Shown here in pieces: positions 1 to 9,135 of a stretch of 64,000 bases of DNA (position 1 is the stretch's first letter; each line of letters begins with the position of its first letter). This stretch comes from an uncultured Elusimicrobium sp. (GTDB lineage Bacteria > Elusimicrobiota > Elusimicrobia > Elusimicrobiales > Elusimicrobiaceae). The DNA is taken from contig CAMZDW010000004.1 in NCBI GenBank assembly GCA_947305555.1, positions 1 to 64,000 on the forward strand, read 5' to 3'. A model generated the notes under the pieces. The model saw nothing but the letters and a program-made list of their open reading frames with translations. It searched no databases and was not told the origin of the DNA. Position numbers and translations under genes: made by a program.

Positions 1-1
1 A

Positions 2-1258
2 ACCCTTTTGCACACGCCAAAAACCTTTGAGCCGCGCAAGCAAGTGTTTTGCACGTTGTACGATGGGGAAAATATCCTCGACAAAGCTCTCGTCACTTAT
101 TTTCAAGCGCCGCATTCTTTCACCGGCGAAGACGTGGTGGAATTTGCTTTACACGCCTCGCCGTACATCAAAGGCCGTTTGCTGGAACTTTTATGTAAGC
201 AAGGGGCTGTGCCGGCCAAGCGGGGGGAATTTAGCCAGCGCGCATTTCTCAACGGAAAAATGGATTTGGTGGAAGCGCAGGGGCTGTGCGATTTAATTGC
301 GGCGGGCAACAAGGCCTCTCACGATTTGGCCATGCGTTCTTTAGATGGGAAAATGAGCGAGAGACTGGGAACTATCAAACAAAAACTTTCTACCTTACTT
401 GCACAAATCGAAGTGCGTTTAGATGATGTAGATGAAGAAATGACGCCGCTTTCCGATGAATTTATCCGCAAGGAACTGGCGGCTGTTTTAGAGCCCATTC
501 GCGCATTAGCAGACACTTTTTCCGTCGGAAGACTTATCAAAGAAGGTCTAAAAGTGGCAATCGTCGGCGCGCCAAACAGCGGTAAATCCAGTCTGCTCAA
601 TGCATTAGTTGGCTTTGATCGCGCCATTGTAGCCGACGCGTGTGGTACGACGCGGGATACGGTAGAAGAAACTTTAGAAATCAATGGGCAGAAAATTATT
701 CTTACCGATACTGCCGGTATTCGCGATCACGCGCTCGATCCGGCCGAACAGGAAGGCATGCGCCGCAGCCGCCTGGCTATGGAAAAGGCCGACGTTATTT
801 TATTTGTGCAGGACGTTTCTCGTATTCCGTCTATGGAAGAAAAAATGCTTTTTGAAGAGGTCAAAAAGCAGCATAAACGTACGTATCTGGTTTGTAATAA
901 AACCGATAAGGCAGCACCGCAAAGTGTTCTTCCCGGAGCGGATTTATTTACGGCCCTTCGCATTTCTTGCAAAACAGGCGAAGGCGTGGACCTTTTAAAA
1001 AAACATTTAACCGCTGCACTGGAGCAGCCGCAAACAGCCGACGGCCTAATGATTTCTAATTTGCGCCATTATGAAGCCCTTTTACGCGCACAAACAGAAC
1101 TGGAAAGCGTGCTACTGCGTTTGCAAGCGCAGGCCGGTGGAGAAATTTATGCGGAACATATCCGCGGCGCACTGTTGCAATTAAAAGAATTAATTGGTGA
1201 AGTTACGCCCGACGACGTGCTCGGGATTATCTTTTCACAATTTTGTATGGGGAAATAG
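2..1258 (+). CDS. mnmE: tRNA uridine-5-carboxymethylaminomethyl modification GTPase MnmE, 5' end cut by window
   Basis: GTPase that, with MnmG, installs the (carboxymethyl)aminomethyl group on U34 of certain tRNAs. The reading frame is open to the left edge, so roughly the first 35 residues of a ~450-residue family are outside the window. An N-terminal folate-binding part (SFTGEDVVEF, FSQRAFLNGKMDL) is followed by the helical region and an inserted G domain with G1 GAPNSGKSS, a GTTRDT switch, DTAG and NKTD. The protein ends in FCMGK, the conserved C-terminal cysteine motif (FCxGK) used in the modification reaction. mnmG starts one base after the stop codon, so the partner genes are co-transcribed. 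Confidence 0.97.
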   Translation, partial: TLLHTPKTFEPRKQVFCTLYDGENILDKALVTYFQAPHSFTGEDVVEFALHASPYIKGRLLELLCKQGAVPAKRGEFSQRAFLNGKMDLVEAQGLCDLIAAGNKASHDLAMRSLDGKMSERLGTIKQKLSTLLAQIEVRLDDVDEEMTPLSDEFIRKELAAVLEPIRALADTFSVGRLIKEGLKVAIVGAPNSGKSSLLNALVGFDRAIVADACGTTRDTVEETLEINGQKIILTDTAGIRDHALDPAEQEGMRRSRLAMEKADVILFVQDVSRIPSMEEKMLFEEVKKQHKRTYLVCNKTDKAAPQSVLPGADLFTALRISCKTGEGVDLLKKHLTAALEQPQTADGLMISNLRHYEALLRAQTELESVLLRLQAQAGGEIYAEHIRGALLQLKELIGEVTPDDVLGIIFSQFCMGK

Positions 1259-1259
1259 T

Positions 1260-3056
1260 ATGTTTGTTTGTCCGGTAACATATGATGTCGTGGTAATTGG
1301 TGGTGGACACGCTGGATGCGAGGCCGCGTTGGCGGCTGCCAAATTAGGGGCTAAAACGTTACTACTCACGCAAAGTTTAGACACGATTGCCCAAATGTCT
1401 TGCAATCCTTCTATCGGCGGTATTGCAAAAGGACAAATTGTGCGAGAAATTGACGCCTTGGGCGGCGCCATGGGCCGCGTAACGGATCATGCAGCACTGC
1501 ATTATCACATGCTCAATACCGGTAAAGGCCCCGCCGTTCATTCACCGCGCGTACAATGCGATAAAAAAATCTATCAATTTACGTTTAAGCACTTGTTGGA
1601 ATTACAGCCCAACTTGGAAATTATGCAAGATGAAGCTGCACAAATTTCTACCACGGATGGTCGGGTAAACGGCGTTGTAACTATTCGCCATACTTTTTAC
1701 CAAACCAAAACGGTAGTGTTGACGACCGGTACGTTTTTGGGCGGGACCATTCATATCGGTACGGAACTATTCCGCGGTGGCCGCTATAACGACATGCCTT
1801 CGGATGATTTGGCCAAAGATCTACGCAGTGGTTTAGGTTTGCATATGGTACGTTTTAAAACAGGAACGCCCATGCGCATTAACGCACGCGGACTTGATTT
1901 TTCTAAATTTCGCCAACAACCCAGCGATGACCCTTTGCAACCTATCTCTCATTTTACCGACGTGAATGAACAGAAAAAGCGGCATTTTTTGAGTTGCTTT
2001 ATCACTCGTACTACGCTAGCAACCGATAAAATCCTGCGTGAAAATTTTCAACGTTCTGCCATGTACAGTGGCAATATTCACGGGTTAGGGCCGCGGTATT
2101 GTCCGTCGGTAGAAGATAAGATTAAAAAATTCCCGGAAGTGACTAGTCACCCGCTTTTCTTGGAGCCGGAAGGTTTGCATACGGAGGAGTATTATATTCA
2201 GGGCTTTTCAACCAGCATGCCTGAAGACGTACAGCGTGCGTTGATTGCGTCCGTGCCCGGAATGGAAAATGCAACGATTACGCGCCCCGGTTATGCCATT
2301 GAATATGATTGTTCCGACCCGATGGATTTGTATCCGCATTTGGAAAGTAAACTTGTCCCCGGCCTTTTTATGGGTGGACAAATTAACGGAACTACCGGTT
2401 ACGAGGAAGCCGGCGGACAAGGACTCATGGCCGGAATTAATGCGGCCCTTCAAACGCAAGGAAAAGAACCGTTTGTGTTGCGGCGAGATGAAGCCTATAT
2501 TGGTGTACTCATTGATGATTTGGTTACCAAGGGTGTCAATGAACCCTACCGCATGTTTACTTCCCGTGCCGAGTACCGCATTTTGTTGCGTAATGATAAC
2601 GCCGATTTGCGCCTCACTCCGCATGCTCTACGTTTAGGATTGTTGGATGAGTCGTATCGCTCCTCGTTTGAAAAATACCAAGCGCTTACACAAAAATTGA
2701 TTGAAAATTCTTCGCAAACTATTTCTGCCGACGAAGAAATAGGTTTGTTCCCCTGGACAGTGGAAAAGGCGCGTACCCATGCGGATATCCATCAAAAATA
2801 CGCTGGGTATTACGAACGAAATAAAAAAGATGCTGAAAAATTGGCGGAAGTGGATGCTATCAAAATTCCGGTAGGGTTTGATCCTTCTTCGGTGCGTGGC
2901 CTGTTATTTGAAAGTGCGCAAAAATTACGTGAGGTAAAACCGCAAACATTGGGCCAGGCCAGCCGTATTCCGGGGGTTACACCGGCCGATATTCAGTTAT
3001 TGGCGGTTCATATTGAACGTTTTAGGAGGCTTAAGCATGCCCAGCAGGCTGACTGA
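1260..3056 (+). CDS. mnmG: tRNA uridine-5-carboxymethylaminomethyl modification enzyme MnmG (GidA)
   Basis: FAD-dependent partner of MnmE in U34 modification; 598 residues, somewhat shorter than the ~630 usual. The N-terminus VVVIGGGHAGCEAALAAA is the dinucleotide-binding FAD fold. SCNPSIGGIAKG and the GGQINGTTGYEEAGGQG segment are family signatures. The C-terminal helical domain with RIPGVTPADIQLL is the MnmE/tRNA-binding part. The frame is open further upstream inside mnmE, but ATG 1260 gives the canonical N-terminus and follows the mnmE stop by one base. The 3' end overlaps rsmG. Confidence 0.97.
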   Translation: MFVCPVTYDVVVIGGGHAGCEAALAAAKLGAKTLLLTQSLDTIAQMSCNPSIGGIAKGQIVREIDALGGAMGRVTDHAALHYHMLNTGKGPAVHSPRVQCDKKIYQFTFKHLLELQPNLEIMQDEAAQISTTDGRVNGVVTIRHTFYQTKTVVLTTGTFLGGTIHIGTELFRGGRYNDMPSDDLAKDLRSGLGLHMVRFKTGTPMRINARGLDFSKFRQQPSDDPLQPISHFTDVNEQKKRHFLSCFITRTTLATDKILRENFQRSAMYSGNIHGLGPRYCPSVEDKIKKFPEVTSHPLFLEPEGLHTEEYYIQGFSTSMPEDVQRALIASVPGMENATITRPGYAIEYDCSDPMDLYPHLESKLVPGLFMGGQINGTTGYEEAGGQGLMAGINAALQTQGKEPFVLRRDEAYIGVLIDDLVTKGVNEPYRMFTSRAEYRILLRNDNADLRLTPHALRLGLLDESYRSSFEKYQALTQKLIENSSQTISADEEIGLFPWTVEKARTHADIHQKYAGYYERNKKDAEKLAEVDAIKIPVGFDPSSVRGLLFESAQKLREVKPQTLGQASRIPGVTPADIQLLAVHIERFRRLKHAQQAD

Positions 3057-3681
3057 TTTTGCCCGCCAACACGGGCTGGAATTAACGCCTCAGGCCGCTG
3101 GGACGCTTTTGTCTTATGCGACGCGTGTACTGGAGAAAAAAACGCAGCTCAATTTAACCGGAGCAGATACGCTGGAAGAAATTGTTAACCGCCATTTATG
3201 CGATGGCTTATTTGGCGCGGCTCAAATTGCTCGTTTGGCACAGGAGCGAGAGTTGGCCCGTTTTAGTGTAATAGATGCCGGATCCGGGGCTGGGTTTATC
3301 GGGTTAGCTATTGCGTGTGCATTGCCGCAGGCACAGGTTTTTTTGGTAGAAAGTTTAGTGAAAAGATGCGCTTTTTTAAATTGGATTATTTTAAAAGAGA
3401 AAATAACTAATGCATGCGTAAAAAATGTTCGTTTGGGGCAAACATCAGCCTTATCACCGGCAGATTTTGTGACGGAACGTGCGATGGGACAGTTGCCGGA
3501 TATTTTGGGGCTTTGTTTGTCAGCCGTCAAGCCAGGAGGCGTCTTTTTGGCTTACCAAGGCCAAACCCCGCAGCCTTCGCAGCCCGAAATATACGGGGCT
3601 AAATTGGAAGCCGTTTTACCTTATCAACTTCCGCAAGATAAGCAAGCGAAGCATTTGGTATTATGTAGGAAAGCGTTATGA
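3037..3681 (+). CDS. rsmG: 16S rRNA (guanine-N7) methyltransferase RsmG (GidB)
   Basis: SAM-dependent methyltransferase for m7G527 in 16S rRNA; 214 residues, the usual size. The SAM-binding motif VIDAGSGAGFIGLAIA and the downstream ERAMGQL segment are visible. ATG 3037 is preferred because AGGAGG lies about 8 bases upstream. The gene overlaps the end of mnmG by 20 bases, so translation is probably coupled. The order mnmE-mnmG-rsmG is widespread and often lies near oriC, but no origin is visible here. Confidence 0.95.
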   Translation: MPSRLTDFARQHGLELTPQAAGTLLSYATRVLEKKTQLNLTGADTLEEIVNRHLCDGLFGAAQIARLAQERELARFSVIDAGSGAGFIGLAIACALPQAQVFLVESLVKRCAFLNWIILKEKITNACVKNVRLGQTSALSPADFVTERAMGQLPDILGLCLSAVKPGGVFLAYQGQTPQPSQPEIYGAKLEAVLPYQLPQDKQAKHLVLCRKAL

Positions 3682-4916
3682 AAAAACAAATTTTCATCTT
3701 TTGTCTGTTTATAAGTGTATTTCTAGTTGGTCTGCTTCCTGCAAGAGCTTTTGAGTGGGGAAAGGCCGTGAAGTCCCTATTTTCCGAACAGCCCGCTGCC
3801 CAGCAGTCTGCTACTTCTCAACGTGGCCATGCACAGGAAACCCGGCCGGATATTCATGTGCCTCCACCACCGGATTCTTCCGTTACGGGTCCAACCAATC
3901 AGCAAGATGACAAGACTTCTTTTAACAATATGATTTCCGATCTCGAAAATGTAGCCCAAAGGGGTTCTTCTCAAGTGGAGGCTTTGCCCAGTCAGGCGTA
4001 TCGTCCGCCGGATTCAGCCCATAAGGTGCGTTGGTCACCACCTCCACCTGATTTTTTCACGGCAGATACTTTTAATTATTTGATTTATCGTGAAAAAAAT
4101 CCGGTTACGGAAAAAATCCAAACAGTCTTGGATAATATCCATGGAAATTTGATGTTGGATTTAACCCCGTTTACGGTTGTATTGAAACCAAATAAAATTT
4201 TAGTAATGCTGTTCGACGCAAAGCAAAGCTATATGGATTTTACCAAACTACCTTCGTGGTCCGGGGCTTCCTCCGATTTGCGTTCGGATAGCATGTACGT
4301 AATTGAAGGAAATACTTTTTATCCACTCTCGGTACATGAACTCACTCACCTGTATTTTGACGGCTATTTTTTACCTACTATTTCTCCTCTGTGGTTAAGC
4401 GAAGGCATGGCTGTTTATATGCAAGTATATGCTTCCAAGCAGAAACCTGCCTGGATTGACCAAGGGTTGCGGGAAATCTTAGCGGGGCATATTATTCCGT
4501 TGGAAACAATGACCCAGACGGAAGATATTAGTTCTTATTCCACAGAGCAGGCCGAATTGTATTATGTGCAGGCTTATAGTTTAGTGGATTATTTGCTTAA
4601 CAAGCGTACGCGTGATGAATTTTACAAATTTTGTAGTGAGCTGAAGGCCAAAACACCTATCCACCAGGCGTTGTACCGGGCTTATGGTATGCCGTTTAAC
4701 AAAGTAAGTGCGCTGGAAAATGTGTGGCTCCACGATTTGCAGAAAGCGTATCGAGAAGGAAAAATTTTGCAGTCTCCGCCTCCTTCTGCCATGATTTTAC
4801 CAAAAACTTCTTCTAGTCAGCCCGCAACAGCTACCCCGGCGCCTACGTCGACCACGAAAACGCCCATTAATAAACTTCAAATGGTTCCCACCAATAGTTA
4901 CCAGGGAGGTTTTTAA
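3678..4916 (+). CDS. Secreted gluzincin-type (peptidase MA-like) protein
   Basis: 412 residues with a cleavable signal peptide (hydrophobic residues 5-22, LLPARA before the cleavage site). Residues ~25-125 are a Pro/Gln/Ser-rich linker. The core (~125-355) contains HELTHLYFDGY followed 17 residues later by LWLSEGMAVYM. This HExxH plus a downstream glutamate helix is the zinc-protease layout of peptidase MA-like families. A Pro/Thr-rich tail follows. It starts four bases before the rsmG stop and its stop shares a base with the rsmH start (TAATG), so it belongs to the operon. Activity and substrate are not known; a role in the envelope is inferred from export and from the division-gene context. 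Confidence 0.7.
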   Translation: MKKQIFIFCLFISVFLVGLLPARAFEWGKAVKSLFSEQPAAQQSATSQRGHAQETRPDIHVPPPPDSSVTGPTNQQDDKTSFNNMISDLENVAQRGSSQVEALPSQAYRPPDSAHKVRWSPPPPDFFTADTFNYLIYREKNPVTEKIQTVLDNIHGNLMLDLTPFTVVLKPNKILVMLFDAKQSYMDFTKLPSWSGASSDLRSDSMYVIEGNTFYPLSVHELTHLYFDGYFLPTISPLWLSEGMAVYMQVYASKQKPAWIDQGLREILAGHIIPLETMTQTEDISSYSTEQAELYYVQAYSLVDYLLNKRTRDEFYKFCSELKAKTPIHQALYRAYGMPFNKVSALENVWLHDLQKAYREGKILQSPPPSAMILPKTSSSQPATATPAPTSTTKTPINKLQMVPTNSYQGGF

Positions 4917-5797
4917 TGACGAAAACCTGGACGCACATCCCCATCTTGGCTCCTGAAATTGCGGACTTGCTTTTAATCCATCCGGAAGGAAAGTATATGG
5001 ATGGTACGCTGGGATTAGGGGGACATACGCATTATTTCTTGACCCGTTTGGGGAAAACAGCCAGAGTCTTCGGGTTTGATCGAGATGAAGAGGCGCTGCA
5101 GATGGCTCAGGAGAAAATAAAAGATGAGCGGCTCATTACTTTTCATGCCAGTTATACCCAAGCTCCGCAATTATTAGCAACACAAGGGATCCTGCCGTTA
5201 GACGGTATTTTATTAGATTTGGGATTGAGTTCTTATCAGTTGGATAATCCGGCACGTGGGTTTAGTATTTTGCATGATGGCCCATTGGATATGCGCTTTG
5301 ACGTAGGGAGCTCTCTTTCCGCTGCCACCATTGTAAACACATGGCCGTTGGAGAAACTCGTGCAGATTTTAAAGGATTATGGCGAAGAACATCGCGCTGA
5401 AGAAATTGCGCTTGCCATTATGCGTGCGCGCAAGGAACGGCCGTTCACAACAACCCATCAACTGGCCCAACTTATAGAAACGGTAATTCCTCGACGAGGA
5501 AAGAATCACCCGGCCACACAAACTTTCCAGGCCTTGAGGATTGCCTGCAATGGGGAGTTAGAAGCAGTAGCACAAATCATGGAAGCCTTGCCTCGTTTGT
5601 TAAAATCCGGTGCGCGAGCTGCCGTACTGACATTTCATTCGCTGGAAGACCGTTTAGTGAAAAACCGTTTCAAAGAATTGGCGCAAAGTGGGCAGTGGCG
5701 CTTGGTAAACAAACATGCGATTGCACCTTCTTATGAAGAAGTTAGACAAAACCGTCGGGCGCGTAGCGCCAAGTTACGTGTAATAGAGAGGAGCTAA
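4916..5797 (+). CDS. rsmH: 16S rRNA (cytosine-N4) methyltransferase RsmH (MraW)
   Basis: N4-methylates C1402 of 16S rRNA; conventionally the first gene of the division/cell-wall (dcw) cluster. 293 residues, slightly shorter than the usual ~310. Visible motifs are DGTLGLGGHTHYFL (SAM site), LDLGLSSYQLD and RGFS, GPLDMRFD, and the C-terminal LTFHSLEDRLVK. It overlaps the preceding gene by one base (TAATG) and the following ftsL in the same way, which indicates tight translational coupling. Confidence 0.96.
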   Translation: MTKTWTHIPILAPEIADLLLIHPEGKYMDGTLGLGGHTHYFLTRLGKTARVFGFDRDEEALQMAQEKIKDERLITFHASYTQAPQLLATQGILPLDGILLDLGLSSYQLDNPARGFSILHDGPLDMRFDVGSSLSAATIVNTWPLEKLVQILKDYGEEHRAEEIALAIMRARKERPFTTTHQLAQLIETVIPRRGKNHPATQTFQALRIACNGELEAVAQIMEALPRLLKSGARAAVLTFHSLEDRLVKNRFKELAQSGQWRLVNKHAIAPSYEEVRQNRRARSAKLRVIERS

Positions 5798-6054
5798 TGC
5801 GTATTTTTGGATTGTTATTTTTACTTTGTTTGTTTAGTTTTGGTATCGTTTGGATGCGTATCGAAATTAACCGTTCCGGCCGTGCGATTGGGCAGCTTCA
5901 AAATGAAGTGGAAGTAAAAGAAGCTCGTAATCAATACATGGAGTTGGAAATTTCCAGGTTATCTAGCCCGGAGAATATTTCGCGTTTGTCCCATGAAAAA
6001 TTGGGGATGGTGGAACAAGAACCGCATCGGGTCGTTTTGTTAAAAGATAAATAA
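5797..6054 (+). CDS. ftsL: FtsL-like septum protein (short bitopic coiled-coil protein)
   Basis: 85 residues: one N-terminal membrane helix (residues ~2-20) and a periplasmic stretch predicted to form a coiled coil (NRSGRAIGQLQNEVEVKEARNQ, broken here only for length), ending in a segment like the FtsL/DivIC family (ISRLSHEKLGM). The call rests on architecture and on position between rsmH and ftsI, where ftsL normally lies. In the divisome FtsL pairs with FtsB and helps activate FtsW/FtsI. Sequence conservation in this family is low, so the symbol is positional. Confidence 0.8.
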   Translation: MRIFGLLFLLCLFSFGIVWMRIEINRSGRAIGQLQNEVEVKEARNQYMELEISRLSSPENISRLSHEKLGMVEQEPHRVVLLKDK

Positions 6055-6055
6055 T

Positions 6056-7750
6056 ATGTATCGTAAAACTGTTTCTGCTCCGTTTGTATTTAATATTAAA
6101 AACCGTATGCGTTGGGCCGGGCTACTGTTTTTGCTAGCTCCGCTTGTAATTTTTGTTCGGTTATTTTATTTACAAACGTTCATGCACGAAGAGTTTTCCA
6201 GCAAAGCAGAACGGGCTATTTATAATTATTTGGCAGAGGATCGGGTACGTGGCAAAATCCTGGATGTTAATGGGCGGCCGCTGGCAGAATCGGTACGGAC
6301 CCATTCTTGCGGCATTAGCAAGCGGTATGTAAAAAACAAGGATAAAGTAGTAGACTTTTTAGCTAAGACGTTAGATATGCCGAAAAAACGAATCCTGGAG
6401 AAGTGGGATCATGCTAAAAATTTCTTTTTTGTGGCCAAAAAAATTAAACCCGATAAATATATCGAAATTATGGAATTTTTACGGACTCCGGATGGTCAGG
6501 GTATGGAATTAACTCCGGAGTATGAACGAATCCATCCGTATGGAGAAAGTGCGCTGGACGTAATTGGAGCCGCTAATTCAAAAAATTTAGGTCTTTCCGG
6601 TATTGAGCAAATGTTTAACCGGGAACTTAGCCAAGATATTAGTAAAAAACGGGTAAAACGCGCACGCCGTGGACAAATTATTTATGACCGTAAACTAAAA
6701 GAAAATGTAAGTGTGGCCAATATTTATTTGACGCTGGACGAAATTGTGCAATACTATGCGGAAACAGCACTAAAAAAAGCGGTGGAAAGTGTAGGTGCTG
6801 AAAAAGGGATTGCCCTGGTTCAAGAGCCCTCTACAGGGAAGATTTTGGCGGCGGCTTCTTACCCCATTACGGACGGGCAATCGCTTGCGTTTCAATTTAC
6901 ATACGAACCTGGTTCCACGTTTAAAACAATTGGTATTTCAGCTGCCTTGGACGCCGGCACGGTAAGTATTACAGATAGTATTCCGATGGAAGGACGGAAG
7001 TGGGAAGTCGCTAAGGGAGTGATTGTTCGGGATAACCAACACGATAAGGCCTATCTAACGATTCCGGAAATTATGCAGCTTTCTTCTAACATTGGAGCAG
7101 GGAAAATTGCGGTAGAATTGGGGCCGAAAAATTTATTCTATTATATCAAAGCGTTTGGATTTGGTTCTAAAACAGATATTAATTTTAATGGGGAATCTAA
7201 GGGCAGTGTTGCCCCTTATACCACATGGACCAAAGTAGATACAGCCAGTAAAGGGTATGGGTATGGCGTAGCTATCACACCGATTCAGTTAATTGGAGCC
7301 TATTCGGCAATTGCGAACGGAGGCGTATTAATGCAGCCGCATTTGATTGACCGGATAGAATATAGTAACGGTAAGATAGAAAAAAAATCAAAACCGGTTA
7401 AAATCCGCCGCGTGCTTCGTGAAGAAACGGCCTATACCATGAAGAAGGTTTTGCAGAGTGTTGTTGAAAACGGCTCCGGGAAACATGCCCAAATCAAAGG
7501 ATATAATGTGGCTGGGAAAACGGGAACAGCTGAAAAGTTAAGTAAAGAAGGGGGATATGGTAAGCGTAGTCACGTAGTTTCCTTTTGCGGTTTTGCCCCC
7601 GTTTCCGATCCGAAATTTACAATTTTGATTATTTTAGATAATCCATCTAAATATACCTTCGGTGGTACGGCGGCAGCGCCGGTGTTTAAAGAAATTGCCA
7701 GCCCGTTATTGGCTCTAAAAGGAATTCCCCCGGACCAATTAGATTTTTAA
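6056..7750 (+). CDS. ftsI: Septal peptidoglycan transpeptidase FtsI (class B penicillin-binding protein)
   Basis: 564 residues. A membrane anchor (~20-40) is followed by a dimerisation domain and the transpeptidase domain. The three active-site motifs are PGSTFKT (SxxK serine), SSN within QLSSNIGAG, and GKTGTAE. It cross-links peptide stems at the division septum. There is no PASTA domain at the C-terminus. It starts one base after ftsL. The next gene is murF, where many clusters carry murE. Confidence 0.93.
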   Translation: MYRKTVSAPFVFNIKNRMRWAGLLFLLAPLVIFVRLFYLQTFMHEEFSSKAERAIYNYLAEDRVRGKILDVNGRPLAESVRTHSCGISKRYVKNKDKVVDFLAKTLDMPKKRILEKWDHAKNFFFVAKKIKPDKYIEIMEFLRTPDGQGMELTPEYERIHPYGESALDVIGAANSKNLGLSGIEQMFNRELSQDISKKRVKRARRGQIIYDRKLKENVSVANIYLTLDEIVQYYAETALKKAVESVGAEKGIALVQEPSTGKILAAASYPITDGQSLAFQFTYEPGSTFKTIGISAALDAGTVSITDSIPMEGRKWEVAKGVIVRDNQHDKAYLTIPEIMQLSSNIGAGKIAVELGPKNLFYYIKAFGFGSKTDINFNGESKGSVAPYTTWTKVDTASKGYGYGVAITPIQLIGAYSAIANGGVLMQPHLIDRIEYSNGKIEKKSKPVKIRRVLREETAYTMKKVLQSVVENGSGKHAQIKGYNVAGKTGTAEKLSKEGGYGKRSHVVSFCGFAPVSDPKFTILIILDNPSKYTFGGTAAAPVFKEIASPLLALKGIPPDQLDF

Positions 7751-7783
7751 TATTTTTGTTTCATGCAAGGAGAATAAAACCCT

Positions 7784-9130
7784 ATGAAGTTAAACTTGAC
7801 GTTTCGTAAAGCGGCAGAAATTATGAAAGGAAAATTAATTTCTTCCCAGCCGGAAAATAAATTTAATTCATTTGTCACAGACAGCCGATTAGTCGTCGAG
7901 CAGGATGCTTTTTGGGCCCTGAAAGGAGAGAAATACGATGCGCGGGCATTTATCCCACAAGTATTGGAAAAAGGAGCTTCTTTGATTGTGGCGGAAGAAG
8001 CTGGATTTACAGTTCCAACCAATACCAATGCTTCATTTATTTTGGTGGAGAATTCTTTGCGTGCGTTGCAAGCCTTGGCGAAGAATCACCGGCTAAGCCA
8101 CTCATTGAAAGTGGCGGCAATCACGGGATCTAATGGGAAAAGTACCACCAAACAAATGTTACGCGCCATCTGTGTCCGAGTGGGAGAAACAGTTGCTAAT
8201 ATGGGGAATTTTAATAATCAATTTGGAGTTCCCTTTTCACTCTTGGAAATTCAACCCAAACATCAATATGGTGTGTTTGAATTAGGCGCTTCCCATAAAG
8301 GAGATATCGCCGAAACTGCCTGCCTAACGCTACCGGATGTGGCCGTTATTACAAACGTATCCGCGGCGCACCTGGAGTTTTTTCACGATTTGGAAACGGT
8401 GTATCAAACAAAAACAGAAATCGTACAATATTTAAATAAGGGGGGAACTTTGGTCTATAACGCTGATAACGAATATTTAGCTCGGCTTAAAACGGCGTAT
8501 ACGGGAAAAGCGATCTCTTTTGGGTTTGGCGTGGGAGCTGATTTACAGGTATTAGAAACAGAAGATTTTACGTTTGTATATCAAGGGAAAGTATATCGAA
8601 CGGGCGTAAAATTAGAGCGTCATGATAAATTAAACGCAGCGGCAGCTGTAGCGGCGGCCACGGCATTAGGAATTAGTATGGAAGCAATTTTACAAGGATT
8701 GAAGACTTTTACACCTATGCCTATGCGTTTAGAGCGGCTGGACAAAGGGGGCATCCACTTTATTTTAGATTGCTATAACGCCAATCCTGCCAGTATGCAG
8801 AATGCATTATCCATTTTAGGACGTGAAAAAGCGCTACCCCGCGTGGCTGTTTTGGGTGATATGAAAGAATTAGGTGAGAGTTCTTCAAAATATCACCGCT
8901 TAGTAGCTCAATACGTGCAAGATAATCATATTGAGGAAGTCTTTTTGGCAGGGCCGGAGATGCGTGCCGCATACGAAGTTCTAAAAGGAATTCCCACCGT
9001 TCACGTAACGTATGCTGTTATGCCAAACGAGTGGATCAAAAAACTTAAACAAACCTTGAAACCCGGAATGGTATGCTTGATTAAGGCTTCCCGTTCCATG
9101 AATTTTGAAAATATCTTTAAGGAGATTTAA
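7784..9130 (+). CDS. murF: UDP-N-acetylmuramoyl-tripeptide--D-alanyl-D-alanine ligase MurF
   Basis: ATP-dependent addition of D-Ala-D-Ala to UDP-MurNAc-tripeptide in the cytoplasm. 448 residues. The Mur ligase P-loop is ITGSNGKSTTKQML. The MurF-specific DCYNANPASMQNAL segment distinguishes it from MurE and MurC. The order of domains (N-terminal substrate, central ATPase, C-terminal) is normal. AAGGAG about 10 bases upstream supports ATG 7784. No murE precedes it. Confidence 0.95.
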   Translation: MKLNLTFRKAAEIMKGKLISSQPENKFNSFVTDSRLVVEQDAFWALKGEKYDARAFIPQVLEKGASLIVAEEAGFTVPTNTNASFILVENSLRALQALAKNHRLSHSLKVAAITGSNGKSTTKQMLRAICVRVGETVANMGNFNNQFGVPFSLLEIQPKHQYGVFELGASHKGDIAETACLTLPDVAVITNVSAAHLEFFHDLETVYQTKTEIVQYLNKGGTLVYNADNEYLARLKTAYTGKAISFGFGVGADLQVLETEDFTFVYQGKVYRTGVKLERHDKLNAAAAVAAATALGISMEAILQGLKTFTPMPMRLERLDKGGIHFILDCYNANPASMQNALSILGREKALPRVAVLGDMKELGESSSKYHRLVAQYVQDNHIEEVFLAGPEMRAAYEVLKGIPTVHVTYAVMPNEWIKKLKQTLKPGMVCLIKASRSMNFENIFKEI

Positions 9131-9135
9131 TTTTT

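Noticed and set aside
1-3681. Possible replication origin near mnmE-mnmG-rsmG
   Set aside because: This trio is often close to oriC, but no non-coding AT-rich region or cluster of DnaA boxes occurs, and parA, dnaA and rpmH are not visible.
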